Of a DNA stretch of 64,000 nt, positions 51,445-60,148 are shown in pieces; the first letter of the stretch is position 1, and the number at the start of each line of letters is the position of its first letter. The notes beneath the pieces were generated by a model, which made no database searches, had not been told where the DNA came from, and saw nothing but the letters and a program-made list of their open reading frames with translations. Location of the stretch: NCBI GenBank assembly GCA_965224225.1, contig CBDCZF010000011.1, forward strand, positions 124,001 through 188,000, written 5' to 3'. A program made the translations under genes and the position numbers. Source of the stretch: CAJQQK01 sp965224225 (GTDB taxonomy: Bacteria > Pseudomonadota > Alphaproteobacteria > Rhizobiales > Hyphomicrobiaceae).

Positions 51445-51469
51445 CGGACGTCTCGAACAACCGCACGTC

Positions 51470-52021
51470 TCAGAAAACCCGCTTCTCATAGCGCCAATTG
51501 TCCGCATCGGGCGTCACCACGTCGGGATCGTAGCCCGACTCCTTGAGCCTCACCGCATCCTCGACGCCGGCCTTTGCCGCTCGGTCGATATAGGCTCGCG
51601 CCCCGATCTCATCGCGCCGGACACCATGGCCGCGAAGCAGGTCGAGACCGTAGTTGAACTGACCGATCGGATCGCCAGCCTCGGCCGCACGCCGGTCCCA
51701 TTCAGCCGCCGCTTTCGGGTCCTCACGGCCGCCGAAGCCGTTGGTGTCCATATAAGACATCCAGGTCATGGTGCCGGTGTAACCGCGTTTGGCGCATTCT
51801 TCGAAGATTGTACGCGCCTCTTCGTGGCTGCCCTTCTTGGTCATCAGGTAGCCCTGCGCACAGATCACCATGCCGACCTTGCCGCGCTTCGCCAGATCGA
51901 ACGAGCGGTTGAGCGACATTTCATCGGGATTGAGCGTGCCGCCCTCATCCTTGGCGTCACCCGCCAATGCCGAAAGCGAGGTCAGCATGAATAAGGCAAC
52001 AGCCATCGCCCGGATGCGCAT
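51470..52021 (-). CDS. Secreted Sel1-like repeat protein
   Basis: This 183-residue protein has a signal peptide (MRIRAMAVALFMLTSLSALAGD) and Sel1/TPR-like repeats (EEARTIFEECAKRGYTGTMTWMSYMDTNGF, KAAAEWDRRAAEAGDPIGQFNYGLDLLRGHGV, ARAYIDRAAKAGVEDAVRL). Such proteins are common beside PQQ dehydrogenases, as scaffolds of unknown role. ATG 52021 has GGAGGAGAGG upstream; the frame extends to 52117 without merit. Confidence 0.8.
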   Translation of the reverse strand: MRIRAMAVALFMLTSLSALAGDAKDEGGTLNPDEMSLNRSFDLAKRGKVGMVICAQGYLMTKKGSHEEARTIFEECAKRGYTGTMTWMSYMDTNGFGGREDPKAAAEWDRRAAEAGDPIGQFNYGLDLLRGHGVRRDEIGARAYIDRAAKAGVEDAVRLKESGYDPDVVTPDADNWRYEKRVF

Positions 52022-52180
52022 TCCACCTCTCCTCCGCCTTCCGCGACAATACCATCGCGCTACAATCTTGCCCAGGTACACCCACTTGCTGACAGTCGGC
52101 GCGACCTTCAATTCCATAGGCTTAGCAGATTTTTGATGATAGAAATCCTGATTGTTTCACTTTGTCGGAGTTTGAACTGG

Positions 52181-52894
52181 ATGCACCACATTACCAAGAC
52201 ACTCGGCATGCTCGCCGCCATCATTGCACTCGGCTCGCTCACCACGAGCGTTGAAATTCGGGCTCACGGCGACGTCGCACCGCAGGCCGTCGACGTCTCC
52301 GGCCTGCCCAAGCTCGGCAAGGATTGGCTTGAAGAAAACCCCTGGCGCGATCCCAAGGGCAAACACTGGTCGCGCGCCGTCGAAGTCGGCGCCTCGGGCT
52401 ACAACCAGAACTGCGCGCGCTGTCATGGTCTAGGCGTCGTTTCCGGCGGCCTCGCTCCCGATCTGCGCTTTCTCGAAGCCAATATCGACGGCGATGAATG
52501 GTATCTCGAGCGCTACCGGCACGGCTACACGCAAAACGGCATCACCAAGATGCCCGGGTTCGGCGACCTGCTCGGCCAGGAGGCTGCCTGGGCGATCCGG
52601 ACCTACATCGAAACGCGGCCCGATGAAGAATCGCTTTCCAACCAGATGAAGGAACTGAAATCGATCCACGCCGATCTCAAGGCGCTCGACGGCAAATCCG
52701 ACTCTGAGTTGACCGCGAGTTCCAAGCAGCTGCGCGAAAAACTATCGGGCATCGCGGGTAAAATCGAGTCCGGTTCCGGCGCACCTGTCGCCGATTCGGT
52801 TGCCGGGCAGGCCGCCAGGCTGCTCGATGGCACGAAGGCAGGCCTCAAGTCCGCTGTCGAAGCCCTGACGATCGGTCTCTCGGCGGCCAAATGA
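52181..52894 (+). CDS. pedF: Cytochrome c-550 PedF-like protein with C-terminal extension
   Basis: The 237-residue secreted cytochrome c has the PedF start (AHGDVAPQAVDVSGLPKLGKDWLEENPWRDP), heme motif C78-A-R-C-H82 and a distal Met in ITKMPGF (M124). PedF accepts electrons from PQQ alcohol dehydrogenases. Residues about 150-237 form an extra helical, coiled-coil-like tail (NQMKELKSIHADLKALDGKSDSELT..., KSAVEALTIGLSAAK) not found in the usual family of about 150 residues. The start is ATG 52181; the frame is open to 52133. It overlaps the next gene by four bases. Confidence 0.87.
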   Translation: MHHITKTLGMLAAIIALGSLTTSVEIRAHGDVAPQAVDVSGLPKLGKDWLEENPWRDPKGKHWSRAVEVGASGYNQNCARCHGLGVVSGGLAPDLRFLEANIDGDEWYLERYRHGYTQNGITKMPGFGDLLGQEAAWAIRTYIETRPDEESLSNQMKELKSIHADLKALDGKSDSELTASSKQLREKLSGIAGKIESGSGAPVADSVAGQAARLLDGTKAGLKSAVEALTIGLSAAK

Positions 52895-53826
52895 CGGCAC
52901 GCGCCTCTCCGTTCGGCCGTTTGACCGGCCTAGTCATCGCTGCTTCCGCCTGCGTCTTGATCGGCGCGGGCTCTGCTGGTGCGCAGAACTGCGCGAGCAT
53001 CAAATCAGGGCTCGGCGTCAATCAGCGCCCGCAGAACACGGCCAAGGAGATCGTCGGCCAAAGCCTCGACGACATCCGGGAGCGCGGCTGGATACTGTTT
53101 GCCGTCTACGAAGACTTCGCCCCGTATTCCTACACGAAAGCAGGCGAACTGGTCGGCGTCGACATCGACGTCGGACGGCTGATCGCCAAGGTACTTGGCG
53201 TCGAGGCACGATTTTACGCAACCCAGGCCGGCGAAAACGTCGATGCCGACTTGCGCTTTAACGTTTGGAAGGGCCGGCTGATCGGCGGCCAGATCGCCAA
53301 CGTCATGCTACACGTGCCCTACAACCGCGAGCTTGCCTGCCGCAACGAGCAAGTCGTGCTCAACGGCCAGTACTACAACGAGCGCCTCGCGATCGCCTAC
53401 AGCAAGGCCGCCTACCCGGACAGCGCGCCGGTGCCGGCCTATTTCCGCTTCGACACGGTCGGCGTCGAGAACGACACGATTTCGGATTTCTACCTGTCGG
53501 GCCTGATCGGCGGACAGTTGATCCGCAACATGCGCCGCTTTGCCGATTATGGTGCAGCCATGGCCGCTCTGAGAGCCGGCAAGATCAAAGCCGTCATGGG
53601 CCCGATCGGCCAACTCGAGCACGGCCTCGATGACACGCTCGCCCTGCACACCCCGCCGCTGCCCGGTCTTGCCAGTTCCCAATGGACGTTGGGTATCGCC
53701 GTCAGGCACAGCTGGCGTCCGCTGAGTTACGCTGTCGACGACGCCATCCGCGCAGCCGTTGAGGATGGCCGCTTACGTGCTATCTTCAAGAATCACGGCC
53801 TGAGTTACACGCCGCCAAAATGGTAG
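52891..53826 (+). CDS. Quinoprotein-dehydrogenase-associated periplasmic binding protein (MxaJ/XoxJ-like)
   Basis: The 311-residue secreted type II binding-protein-fold product has a signal peptide to about residue 31. It has features of the PQQ-dehydrogenase partner family: LFAVYEDFAPYSYTKAGELVGVDIDVGRLIAKVLGVEARF, WKGRLIGGQIANVMLHVPYNRELACRNEQVVLNGQYY and GVENDTISDFYLSGLIGGQL. Such proteins (MxaJ, XoxJ, PedB-like) are thought to help activate or assemble the dehydrogenase. It is coupled to pedF and followed after 10 bp by the SoxYZ-like gene. Confidence 0.88.
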   Translation: MTARASPFGRLTGLVIAASACVLIGAGSAGAQNCASIKSGLGVNQRPQNTAKEIVGQSLDDIRERGWILFAVYEDFAPYSYTKAGELVGVDIDVGRLIAKVLGVEARFYATQAGENVDADLRFNVWKGRLIGGQIANVMLHVPYNRELACRNEQVVLNGQYYNERLAIAYSKAAYPDSAPVPAYFRFDTVGVENDTISDFYLSGLIGGQLIRNMRRFADYGAAMAALRAGKIKAVMGPIGQLEHGLDDTLALHTPPLPGLASSQWTLGIAVRHSWRPLSYAVDDAIRAAVEDGRLRAIFKNHGLSYTPPKW

Positions 53827-53836
53827 GAGAGACGGA

Positions 53837-54616
53837 ATGCCAAGGATCATCTGCACATTGCTGCTGATCGCGCTTGCCCACCCGGCGCTGGCCCTCGACG
53901 ACCCTCGGGTCGCCCTCGACGATCCCTACAAGACCGGCATCTTCGCCCACCACCAAAAACGCATCCTCGGCGATCCCGCGAACATTCGCTTCGACAGCCG
54001 GATCATCGTGCGCGCGCCGGAGGCCGCCGAGAACAGCTTCCACGTTCCTGTCCTCGTCGATGCCACGGCCATTCCCAACGTGCGCCGCATCGTCATGTTC
54101 GTCGATTATGGTCCGATCCCGAAAATCCTGACCTTCTGGCCGAAGCGCACCAAGGCCAAACTCGCCTTCCGATTCAAGATCGACCAGGCAACGCCGATCC
54201 GCGCCGCCGTCGAGACCCACGACGGCGCCTGGCACATCGGCCACACCCACATTGATTCCGCCGGCGGCGGCTGCACGGCACCTGCCGCGGCCTATGCCGC
54301 CGACGACTGGGAAGAGCAGCTCGGCAAGGTCAACGCCCTGCTCTGGCCCGAACGCGGCCGCCTGCGCGTCGTCGTCGATCATCCAATGGAAACCGGCCTT
54401 GCCGACCAGGCCATGTTCATCATCGAGAACCTCCACGTTGACGACATGAAAGGCACCCAGCTCGCCCATGTCGAGCTGCATGAGCCGGTCAGCGAAGACC
54501 CGGCCTTCACGTTCTATTTGCCGACAGAAGCTCCGCTCGACCGCGTTCGCGTCCACGGCCGTGATAACGACGGCAACGACATCGACGCCGTCGTCGGCGC
54601 CCGCGTCACGCAGTGA
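53837..54616 (+). CDS. Quinoprotein-dehydrogenase-associated SoxYZ-like carrier
   Basis: This 259-residue secreted protein fuses a SoxY-like domain (residues about 30-155) ending in GGGCTAP, the site of the covalent carrier cysteine, to a SoxZ-like domain (about 165-255, VVVDHPMETGLADQAMFIIENLHVDDMKGTQLAHVELHEPVSEDPAFTFYL). In this context it is a companion of PQQ dehydrogenases, presumably carrying a sulfur or other adduct, with an unknown partner. Its stop overlaps the next ATG. Confidence 0.88.
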   Translation: MPRIICTLLLIALAHPALALDDPRVALDDPYKTGIFAHHQKRILGDPANIRFDSRIIVRAPEAAENSFHVPVLVDATAIPNVRRIVMFVDYGPIPKILTFWPKRTKAKLAFRFKIDQATPIRAAVETHDGAWHIGHTHIDSAGGGCTAPAAAYAADDWEEQLGKVNALLWPERGRLRVVVDHPMETGLADQAMFIIENLHVDDMKGTQLAHVELHEPVSEDPAFTFYLPTEAPLDRVRVHGRDNDGNDIDAVVGARVTQ

Positions 54617-55599
54617 TGCCGGGGCCACTTCGTAACAAGGTGATCACCCGGCGGAGTGCCCTCGGCCTGCTCGGTGGCGCTACGCTGAGCGCCGGCAACG
54701 GCCTGCAATCGGCAGTCGCTGCCGCCCCCTTGACGTACGACCTGCGCCCCGTGTCCGTCGCCGACGGCATCTCGTTGATCGTCGGCGCGACCGAGTACTA
54801 TTCGAAGAAGAACGGCGGCGCCATCGTCAACTGCGTGCTGATCGAGACCGACACCGGCCTGGTCATCGTCGACACCGGCTCCTCGCTCAAGTACGGCCAG
54901 GCCTTGCACGCCCTCGCCCGCCAGTCTCCATCCGGCCGGGTGGCTGCGATCATCAATACCCACCACCATCCCGATCATTTCTTCGGCAACCACGCTTTCA
55001 CCGACGTCAAACGCTACGCCCTCCCCGGCACCATCGAGTTTGCCAAGGCCGACGGCGACGCCTTTTCCGACAACATGTACCGCCTGCTCGGCGACTGGAT
55101 GCGCGGCACCGAAGTCGTGCCTCCTGACACCGCATTCGAGGGCGGCGTCCTCGAGATCGGCGGCCGCACGCTGTCCATCCTCGCCCTCGAAGGCCACACC
55201 GGCGCCGACCTCGCCATCCTCGACACTAAAACCGGCGTCCTGATCGCCGGCGACCTCGCCTTCCTCGACCGCGCCCCGACCACCCCGCATGCCGACCTCG
55301 CCAATTGGCGCAAGTCGCTCGATACGCTGGGCGCCATCGAGGCCAAAGGCATCATCCCGGGCCACGGCCCCTACGACACCGCCGGCAAGTCACTAACCCA
55401 GACCAGATCGTATCTCGACTGGCTCGAAGCAACTTTACGGCAGGCAGCTAATAATGGGCTTAGCATGGTCGAAGCCATGGCCCTCGACCTGCCCGCGCAA
55501 TACGCCTCGATGGGCGCCATGCCGCAGGAGTTCCATCGCTCTGTTGCGCATCTGTACCCGGCGATAGAGCGTCAGGCGATGCCGGTTCAGAATAGGTAG
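54616..55599 (+). CDS. Quinoprotein relay system zinc metallohydrolase (Tat-exported)
   Basis: This 327-residue metallo-beta-lactamase-fold protein has a twin-arginine signal (ITRRSALGLLGGATLS) and the zinc site INTHHHPDHFFGN, ALEGHTGADLAI, IAGDLAFLDRAP and IIPGHGPYD. It is a regular member of PQQ dehydrogenase accessory clusters, and the last of the plus-strand series pedF-binding protein-SoxYZ. ATG 54616 was chosen; a GTG at 54613 gives one more residue and a GTGA overlap. Confidence 0.88.
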   Translation: MPGPLRNKVITRRSALGLLGGATLSAGNGLQSAVAAAPLTYDLRPVSVADGISLIVGATEYYSKKNGGAIVNCVLIETDTGLVIVDTGSSLKYGQALHALARQSPSGRVAAIINTHHHPDHFFGNHAFTDVKRYALPGTIEFAKADGDAFSDNMYRLLGDWMRGTEVVPPDTAFEGGVLEIGGRTLSILALEGHTGADLAILDTKTGVLIAGDLAFLDRAPTTPHADLANWRKSLDTLGAIEAKGIIPGHGPYDTAGKSLTQTRSYLDWLEATLRQAANNGLSMVEAMALDLPAQYASMGAMPQEFHRSVAHLYPAIERQAMPVQNR

Positions 55600-55854
55600 G
55601 GCTGGGTGGGAATGGCGGCCAAACGAGCATGGCTTTCAGCGACACGTTGCGTATTGCCATTTCAATCCGGTGAAGCACGGCCTGGTCAGCCAGGTTCGCG
55701 ATTGGCCGTTCTCATCGTTCCGCCGTGATGTCCGGGCAGGACTTCTGCCGATAGAATGGGGTCGCGCGATCACTGAGGACGGCCGATGCGGAGAGAGATA
55801 GACGCCAGCCAAGCCGGCGCCACCCTCTACCGCAATCGCACCACCTGCGCCCCC

Positions 55855-57174
55855 TCATTCCTCCTTGAACGCCAGCGCCATCTGATCGAGCAACGGCTGG
55901 GTCAGATACGAGATCACACGGCGCTTCTGACCCTGGATCATGACGTCGGCCGGCAGGCCCGGGGTGAGCTTCTTGCCATTGAGCTTGCTGCGTTCCTCAG
56001 GCCGGATCTCGATCTTGACGCTGAAGAAACTCTGGCCGGTGCGCTCGTCCGTGGTCTCATCCGGTGCCAGGTTGACGACGGTGCCTGAGAGTTCCGGCGT
56101 GATGCGCTGCTTGAAGGCGCTGATCCGGACGGTCGCTTCCTGGCCGATGTGGACCTGGTCGATCTCGTGCGTCGCGATCTTGGCCGAGACCAGCAGCAGG
56201 TCGTCCTGCGGGATGATCGACATCACGGTCTGGCCGGGCTTGATGACGCCGCCAACTGTGAAGACCTGCAGTTCGTGCACGAGGCCCGAGCGCGGCGCGC
56301 GGATTTCGAGGTTCTGCATGCGCGAGTGGGCGGCAACGTATTTCTCGCGGGCCTCGGCAAGCTGCGACTGGTTGAGCTTGAGCTTGTCGAGGATTTCAGA
56401 ACGCTTGGTGCGCAGGTGCTCGGTGATGCGGAATTCGGTCTCGGCCAGCCTGGAGCGCGCTTCGGCGATCTTGGCGTCGATATCGCCGATGTCGCCTCGA
56501 ACGCGGGCAAACTCGCGGATCGTCTGGCGCAGTACCGATTTGCGAATGAGGCGCTTGGCATCGAGCTTGCGCTGCACGTCGAGGTCGGTCGAGGCCTGCT
56601 CGAACTCGATGACACGGGCGCGGCGCAGGTTCTCGAGGCCGGAAATCTGTACCTTGGTCTGGCGCTTGCGTTCTTTGAGCTGGGAGATCTGCGAACGGTT
56701 GCCGGAATGGCGGGCCGACAGCAACGTACTCTGCAGCAGTATGGCCGAATTGAAGGCTGTTCGCTTGGCCCGGAGTTCGAATGGCGGCGCGGGCGGTTCC
56801 AGCGTCGAGCGGCCGTCACGTTCGGCCGCGAGTCTGGCGCGCTCAGCGGTCAGGTCGATCAGTCGGTCCTCGATGATCGCGAGGTCGGCCTTGATCTGCG
56901 AGCTGTCCAGGCGGATGACGACCTGGTCCTTGCGCACTTGCGCACCTTCGCCAACCAGGATGGCGCCGATCTTGCCGCCTTCGACGTGCTGGACGGCCTG
57001 CAGATTCGATTTGACGACGAATTTGCCGGTAGCAAGCACCGCGCTCTCGATTTCTGCCGAGAAGGCCCAGCCGCCAACGCCGAAAATCAGGCCGCTGCAC
57101 AATAGGGTGAAGCCGCGCAGAAGGCGGCGCATGGACTGTGATGTTCGCTCAAGGTCTGCGTCAAATGCGTGCAT
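55855..57174 (-). CDS. HlyD-family type I secretion adaptor
   Basis: The 439-residue membrane-fusion protein has one N-terminal membrane helix (about 20-42, GFTLLCSGLIFGVGGWAFS), a lipoyl-like half (GKFVVKSNLQAVQHVEGGKIGAILVGEGAQVRKDQ), a long coiled-coil hairpin (about 105-315) and a C-terminal beta-barrel (PRSGLVHELQVFTVGGVIKPGQTVMSIIPQDD..., RTGQSFFSVKIEI). It links the ABC transporter to an outer-membrane TolC protein, which is not in this window. ATG 57174 follows a GGGGAG site. A terminator separates it from the upstream ABC gene. Confidence 0.9.
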   Translation of the reverse strand: MHAFDADLERTSQSMRRLLRGFTLLCSGLIFGVGGWAFSAEIESAVLATGKFVVKSNLQAVQHVEGGKIGAILVGEGAQVRKDQVVIRLDSSQIKADLAIIEDRLIDLTAERARLAAERDGRSTLEPPAPPFELRAKRTAFNSAILLQSTLLSARHSGNRSQISQLKERKRQTKVQISGLENLRRARVIEFEQASTDLDVQRKLDAKRLIRKSVLRQTIREFARVRGDIGDIDAKIAEARSRLAETEFRITEHLRTKRSEILDKLKLNQSQLAEAREKYVAAHSRMQNLEIRAPRSGLVHELQVFTVGGVIKPGQTVMSIIPQDDLLLVSAKIATHEIDQVHIGQEATVRISAFKQRITPELSGTVVNLAPDETTDERTGQSFFSVKIEIRPEERSKLNGKKLTPGLPADVMIQGQKRRVISYLTQPLLDQMALAFKEE

Positions 57175-57273
57175 TGGTTTATCTCCCCTTTGAAATGGAC
57201 GCTCGAAATCTCGCGTCGGATCATGTGGCTCAGTATCAGCCGGCAGCTCGTCTCGTGCAGTGAAGCAGGCCAC

Positions 57274-57308
57274 AAAAAAACCCGGCATCGCCTTGGGGCG
57301 ATGCCGGG
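57274..57308 (-). terminator. Rho-independent terminator between ABC and HlyD genes
   Basis: On the minus strand, CCCGGCATCGCC-(4 nt)-GGCGATGCCGGG followed by seven T's forms a perfect 12-bp stem. Lying after the ABC gene and before HlyD, it should reduce HlyD transcription or mark a separate promoter for it. Confidence 0.9.
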
Positions 57309-57343
57309 ATCAGGGAGAGGGTCTGGATCGTCTGGGTGGTACG

Positions 57344-59203
57344 TCAGGCGCACCTGGCCTGTTCGACAACCGCGGGCTTCGCTGCCGCAGGCTGGTTGGC
57401 GATCGCCAGCTTGTCGATCAGCGTCATCGAGAGATCCGGCTGGCCGTCCTGCGTGATAGTCGGTGCCGGGCGCGGTTCCGAGGCGATCGGCTGCGACTTG
57501 TGCGGCTGGCCGACCCGCGGGAAGAGAGCCGCGAGGACCTGGCGCTTGGAGCCGAACATCTCGGCACGGCCGTTGCGCAGCGACAGGATCTTGTTGGCAG
57601 CCACAATGGCGCTCGGACGATGGGCGACGATGATCACCACCTTGCCGGCATCACGCATGCGCTGGACGGCTTCCGTCAGCATATGCTCGCCGAGCGGATC
57701 GAGGTTCGAGTTCGGCTCATCGAGCACGATCAGGAACGGATTGCCGAACACGGCCCGGGCAAGTCCGATGCGCTGGCGCTGGCCGCCCGAGAGCGTCATG
57801 CCGCCCTCACCAACCGGCGTATCGTAACCGAGCGGGAAGCTCAGGATCATGTCGTGCACACCGGCAAGCTTGGCCGCGGCGAAGATGTCCTCGGAGCGTG
57901 CATCGGAGCGGAAGCGGGCGATGTTTTCAGCGATAGTGCCGTCAAACAGTTCGATGTTCTGCGGCAGGTGGCCGATCGCATCGCCGAGCGTTTCGGCGGT
58001 GTAGTTGGCGATCGGCACGCCGTCGTAGCGCACTTCACCGCGTGCCGCCGTCCAGGCACCGACCAGGGCGCGCACCAACGTCGACTTGCCGCAGCCGGAG
58101 GGCCCGATGATGCCGAGTGCATCGCCGGCTTCCACTTCGAAGGAAACCCCGGCCAGCGTTGCAGCCTTGGCACCCGGAGGCACGATGGCGAGATCGCGTA
58201 CGGAAAGCGATTTGGTGGGCTTTGGCATAGCGTGCTCGCGCTCGGTTGCCGAAGGCAGGATGTTGATCAGCTGCTTGAGGCGCTTGTAGGCCTGGTTCGC
58301 AGCACTGTAGGCGCGCCACTGGGCGATCGTCTGGTCAACCGGTGCCAAGGCACGCGACAGGATGATCGAACCTGCGATCATGGCACCCGGCGACATTTCC
58401 TCGATGATCACGAGATAGGCACCAACCGCCAGCATCGCTGACTGCAGCACGAAGCGGATCGTTTTGGTAATTGCGCCGAACAGGCCGGCATGATCGGAAA
58501 GCTCGCGAGAGAGTGCGATGGTCTGCACGTAGCCCGTACCCCAGCGCCGGCACAGGTCGTCGCCCATGCTCATTGCGGCGGTCGCCTCGGCATTGCGTTT
58601 GGCATCGAACAGCAGCGAATGCGTTGCACCATTGATCTGATTGGCGGCCTGCGTCGGGAAGCGCATGATGAACTGCTTGATCACCGTAATAATGATCAGC
58701 ACCACGGCACCGGCGGCAGCCGTCATTGCCAGCGTCGGATGGACGAAATACAGGAATGCGAAATAGATCGGCATCCACGGCAGGTCGAACAGCGCGCCGG
58801 GGGCCGGGCCCATCAGGAAGTTGCGTACGGTGGCGAGGTCCTGCAGCGGATCATGGTTGCGGGCATGCGGCCCGAACTGCAATGGCAGGCGCAGGGTTGC
58901 ATTGAACAGCATCGGTGCCAGACGGTGATCGAAGCTGGTGCCGATGCGGGCGAGCAGCTTCGTGCGCATCGCCTCGAACAGGCCGTAGGCGCCGTAAAGC
59001 AATAGCGCCAGCGCACTGAGAGCGACGAGCGTCGGCAGCGACTTGCTGGCCAGCACCTTGTCATAGACCAGCATCATGAAGATTGGCCCGGTCAGCATCA
59101 GCAGGTTTGAGACCAGGCTAATGCCTGCCACACCCATCAGCGGAGCACGGATGATGCGCATGGCGTCACGAAGCAGAGTGTTGGATGTATTGGTCTTTTT
59201 CAT
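57344..59203 (-). CDS. Type I secretion ABC transporter, permease/ATPase (PrtD-like)
   Basis: The 619-residue fused transporter has six membrane segments (about 20-320) without a C39 peptidase domain, then a nucleotide-binding domain with Walker A (GPSGCGKST), Q-loop (LPQNIEL), signature LSGGQRQRIGLARAV, Walker B (FLIVLDEPNSNLD) and the H-loop (VAHRPS). It ends in a Pro/Gln-rich tail of about 60 residues that is longer than in most relatives. PrtD-type systems export proteins with a C-terminal signal and no leader. The two repeat-protein genes directly upstream, on the same strand, are the obvious candidate substrates. Confidence 0.92.
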   Translation of the reverse strand: MKKTNTSNTLLRDAMRIIRAPLMGVAGISLVSNLLMLTGPIFMMLVYDKVLASKSLPTLVALSALALLLYGAYGLFEAMRTKLLARIGTSFDHRLAPMLFNATLRLPLQFGPHARNHDPLQDLATVRNFLMGPAPGALFDLPWMPIYFAFLYFVHPTLAMTAAAGAVVLIIITVIKQFIMRFPTQAANQINGATHSLLFDAKRNAEATAAMSMGDDLCRRWGTGYVQTIALSRELSDHAGLFGAITKTIRFVLQSAMLAVGAYLVIIEEMSPGAMIAGSIILSRALAPVDQTIAQWRAYSAANQAYKRLKQLINILPSATEREHAMPKPTKSLSVRDLAIVPPGAKAATLAGVSFEVEAGDALGIIGPSGCGKSTLVRALVGAWTAARGEVRYDGVPIANYTAETLGDAIGHLPQNIELFDGTIAENIARFRSDARSEDIFAAAKLAGVHDMILSFPLGYDTPVGEGGMTLSGGQRQRIGLARAVFGNPFLIVLDEPNSNLDPLGEHMLTEAVQRMRDAGKVVIIVAHRPSAIVAANKILSLRNGRAEMFGSKRQVLAALFPRVGQPHKSQPIASEPRPAPTITQDGQPDLSMTLIDKLAIANQPAAAKPAVVEQARCA

Positions 59204-59289
59204 CGGTTCGTCCCTCTTTCCTGATTTGCTTCAATTCAATGATTGGAGCTTAGAGGGCGGCGGCGATGGCTTCAGTGAAGGGGGTCACA

Positions 59290-59320
59290 GTTGGAGTTTT
59301 TCAGTTTTCAGTGTTCAGTT
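59290..59320. repeat. Short direct repeat TTCAGTTTTCAG
   Basis: Two copies of TTCAGTTTTCAG, two bases apart, sit in the gap between the ABC gene and the repeat-protein gene. The function is unknown. Confidence 0.5.
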
Positions 59321-59361
59321 TTCAGACACCGAACGAACTGCTGAAATCTGAAACCTAATAG

Positions 59362-59392
59362 GCCACATGAGCCGACACGCGGCTCATGTGGC
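59362..59392 (-). terminator. Hairpin downstream of the smaller repeat protein
   Basis: GCCACATGAGCCG-(5 nt)-CGGCTCATGTGGC forms a perfect 13-bp stem, 12 bp past the stop codon. The T-run on the minus strand is weak. Confidence 0.7.
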
Positions 59393-59403
59393 ATTCCTCG
59401 TCC

Positions 59404-59883
59404 TTAAAACGACGGCATGTCGTCAATGAACGGCATGTCGCCGACGTCCTGGCTGCCGAGGCCGGCGAAGTTGGCGCCGTTGATATTGCCGTAGCCGTTG
59501 AAGGCGGTCACTGTCTGGACCTGGACGGCAATGTCGATGCCGTTCTCGGTGTCGACGTTGACCATAACGCCGGCATCGTTGATCGGGCCGTCGATATCGC
59601 CGACGTCCTGGCCGGCGAAGACTTCGAATTCGCCGCCGTTGATGTTGTTGGAGCCGTTGAAGGCAGTGACGGTCTGGACCTGGGTCGCGACGTTAACGTC
59701 ACCCCAGCCGCCGTAACCCGACGATCCGCCGCCGCCGGTGTCACCGACGTCCTGAAGGGCTGCAACCTCGAAGTTGCCGCCGTTGAAATTGCCTTCGCCA
59801 TTGAAGGCCGTGACATTCTGGACCTGCGTGGCGATGTTGGCATCACTGCCAAACGCTGAGGCCCAACCTGAGTCGTTATGCAT
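59404..59883 (-). CDS. Repeat protein, candidate type I secretion substrate (159 residues)
   Basis: The protein has no signal peptide or membrane segment and contains three copies of a motif QVQ(N/T)VTAFNGxxNxNGxxFxxxxxQDVGD (near residues 20, 69 and 121). It is acidic, Gly/Asn-rich and free of cysteine, typical of secreted beta-rich repeat proteins. It lacks RTX GGxGxD nonapeptides. The C-terminus (DMPFIDDMPSF) shares DDM with its paralogue at 60149. It lies 200 bp upstream of the secretion ABC gene on the same strand. The function is unknown; an adhesive, amyloid-like or matrix role is speculation. Confidence 0.75.
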   Translation of the reverse strand: MHNDSGWASAFGSDANIATQVQNVTAFNGEGNFNGGNFEVAALQDVGDTGGGGSSGYGGWGDVNVATQVQTVTAFNGSNNINGGEFEVFAGQDVGDIDGPINDAGVMVNVDTENGIDIAVQVQTVTAFNGYGNINGANFAGLGSQDVGDMPFIDDMPSF

Positions 59884-60092
59884 GGGAGTTCTCCATTTGT
59901 GTCATCGTTTCTAGTCGGAAATTCGCGACGCACGTTGCACGGGCGGTGCTTCGGTGCGTTACGTTTGAAGCCTAGGGGCAGATGCCGGCGGGCGCTGTGA
60001 AGGGCGTCACAGGAACAGGTTTGCGCGAAACTTTTTCGGTGTTGCCGTCGAAAGGCCGTAACCCACCAACATACTGATATTAAAAGACAACA

Positions 60093-60116
60093 CCCCGCAC
60101 CGGTGACGGTGCGGGG
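60093..60116. terminator. Terminator-like hairpin between the repeat-protein genes
   Basis: CCCCGCACCG-GTGA-CGGTGCGGGG is a perfect 10-bp stem with a T-rich stretch (minus strand TGTTGTCTTTTA). It sits 32 bp past the stop of the larger gene. Confidence 0.8.
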
Positions 60117-60148
60117 CTCCCTTTTCGTTGCGGGTTGGTTGGTTCAAC

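Noticed and set aside
55940..57193. 417- and 318-codon plus-strand frames across the HlyD gene
   Set aside because: They are Ser/Arg-rich and Asp/Gly-rich shadows without motifs or ribosome sites.
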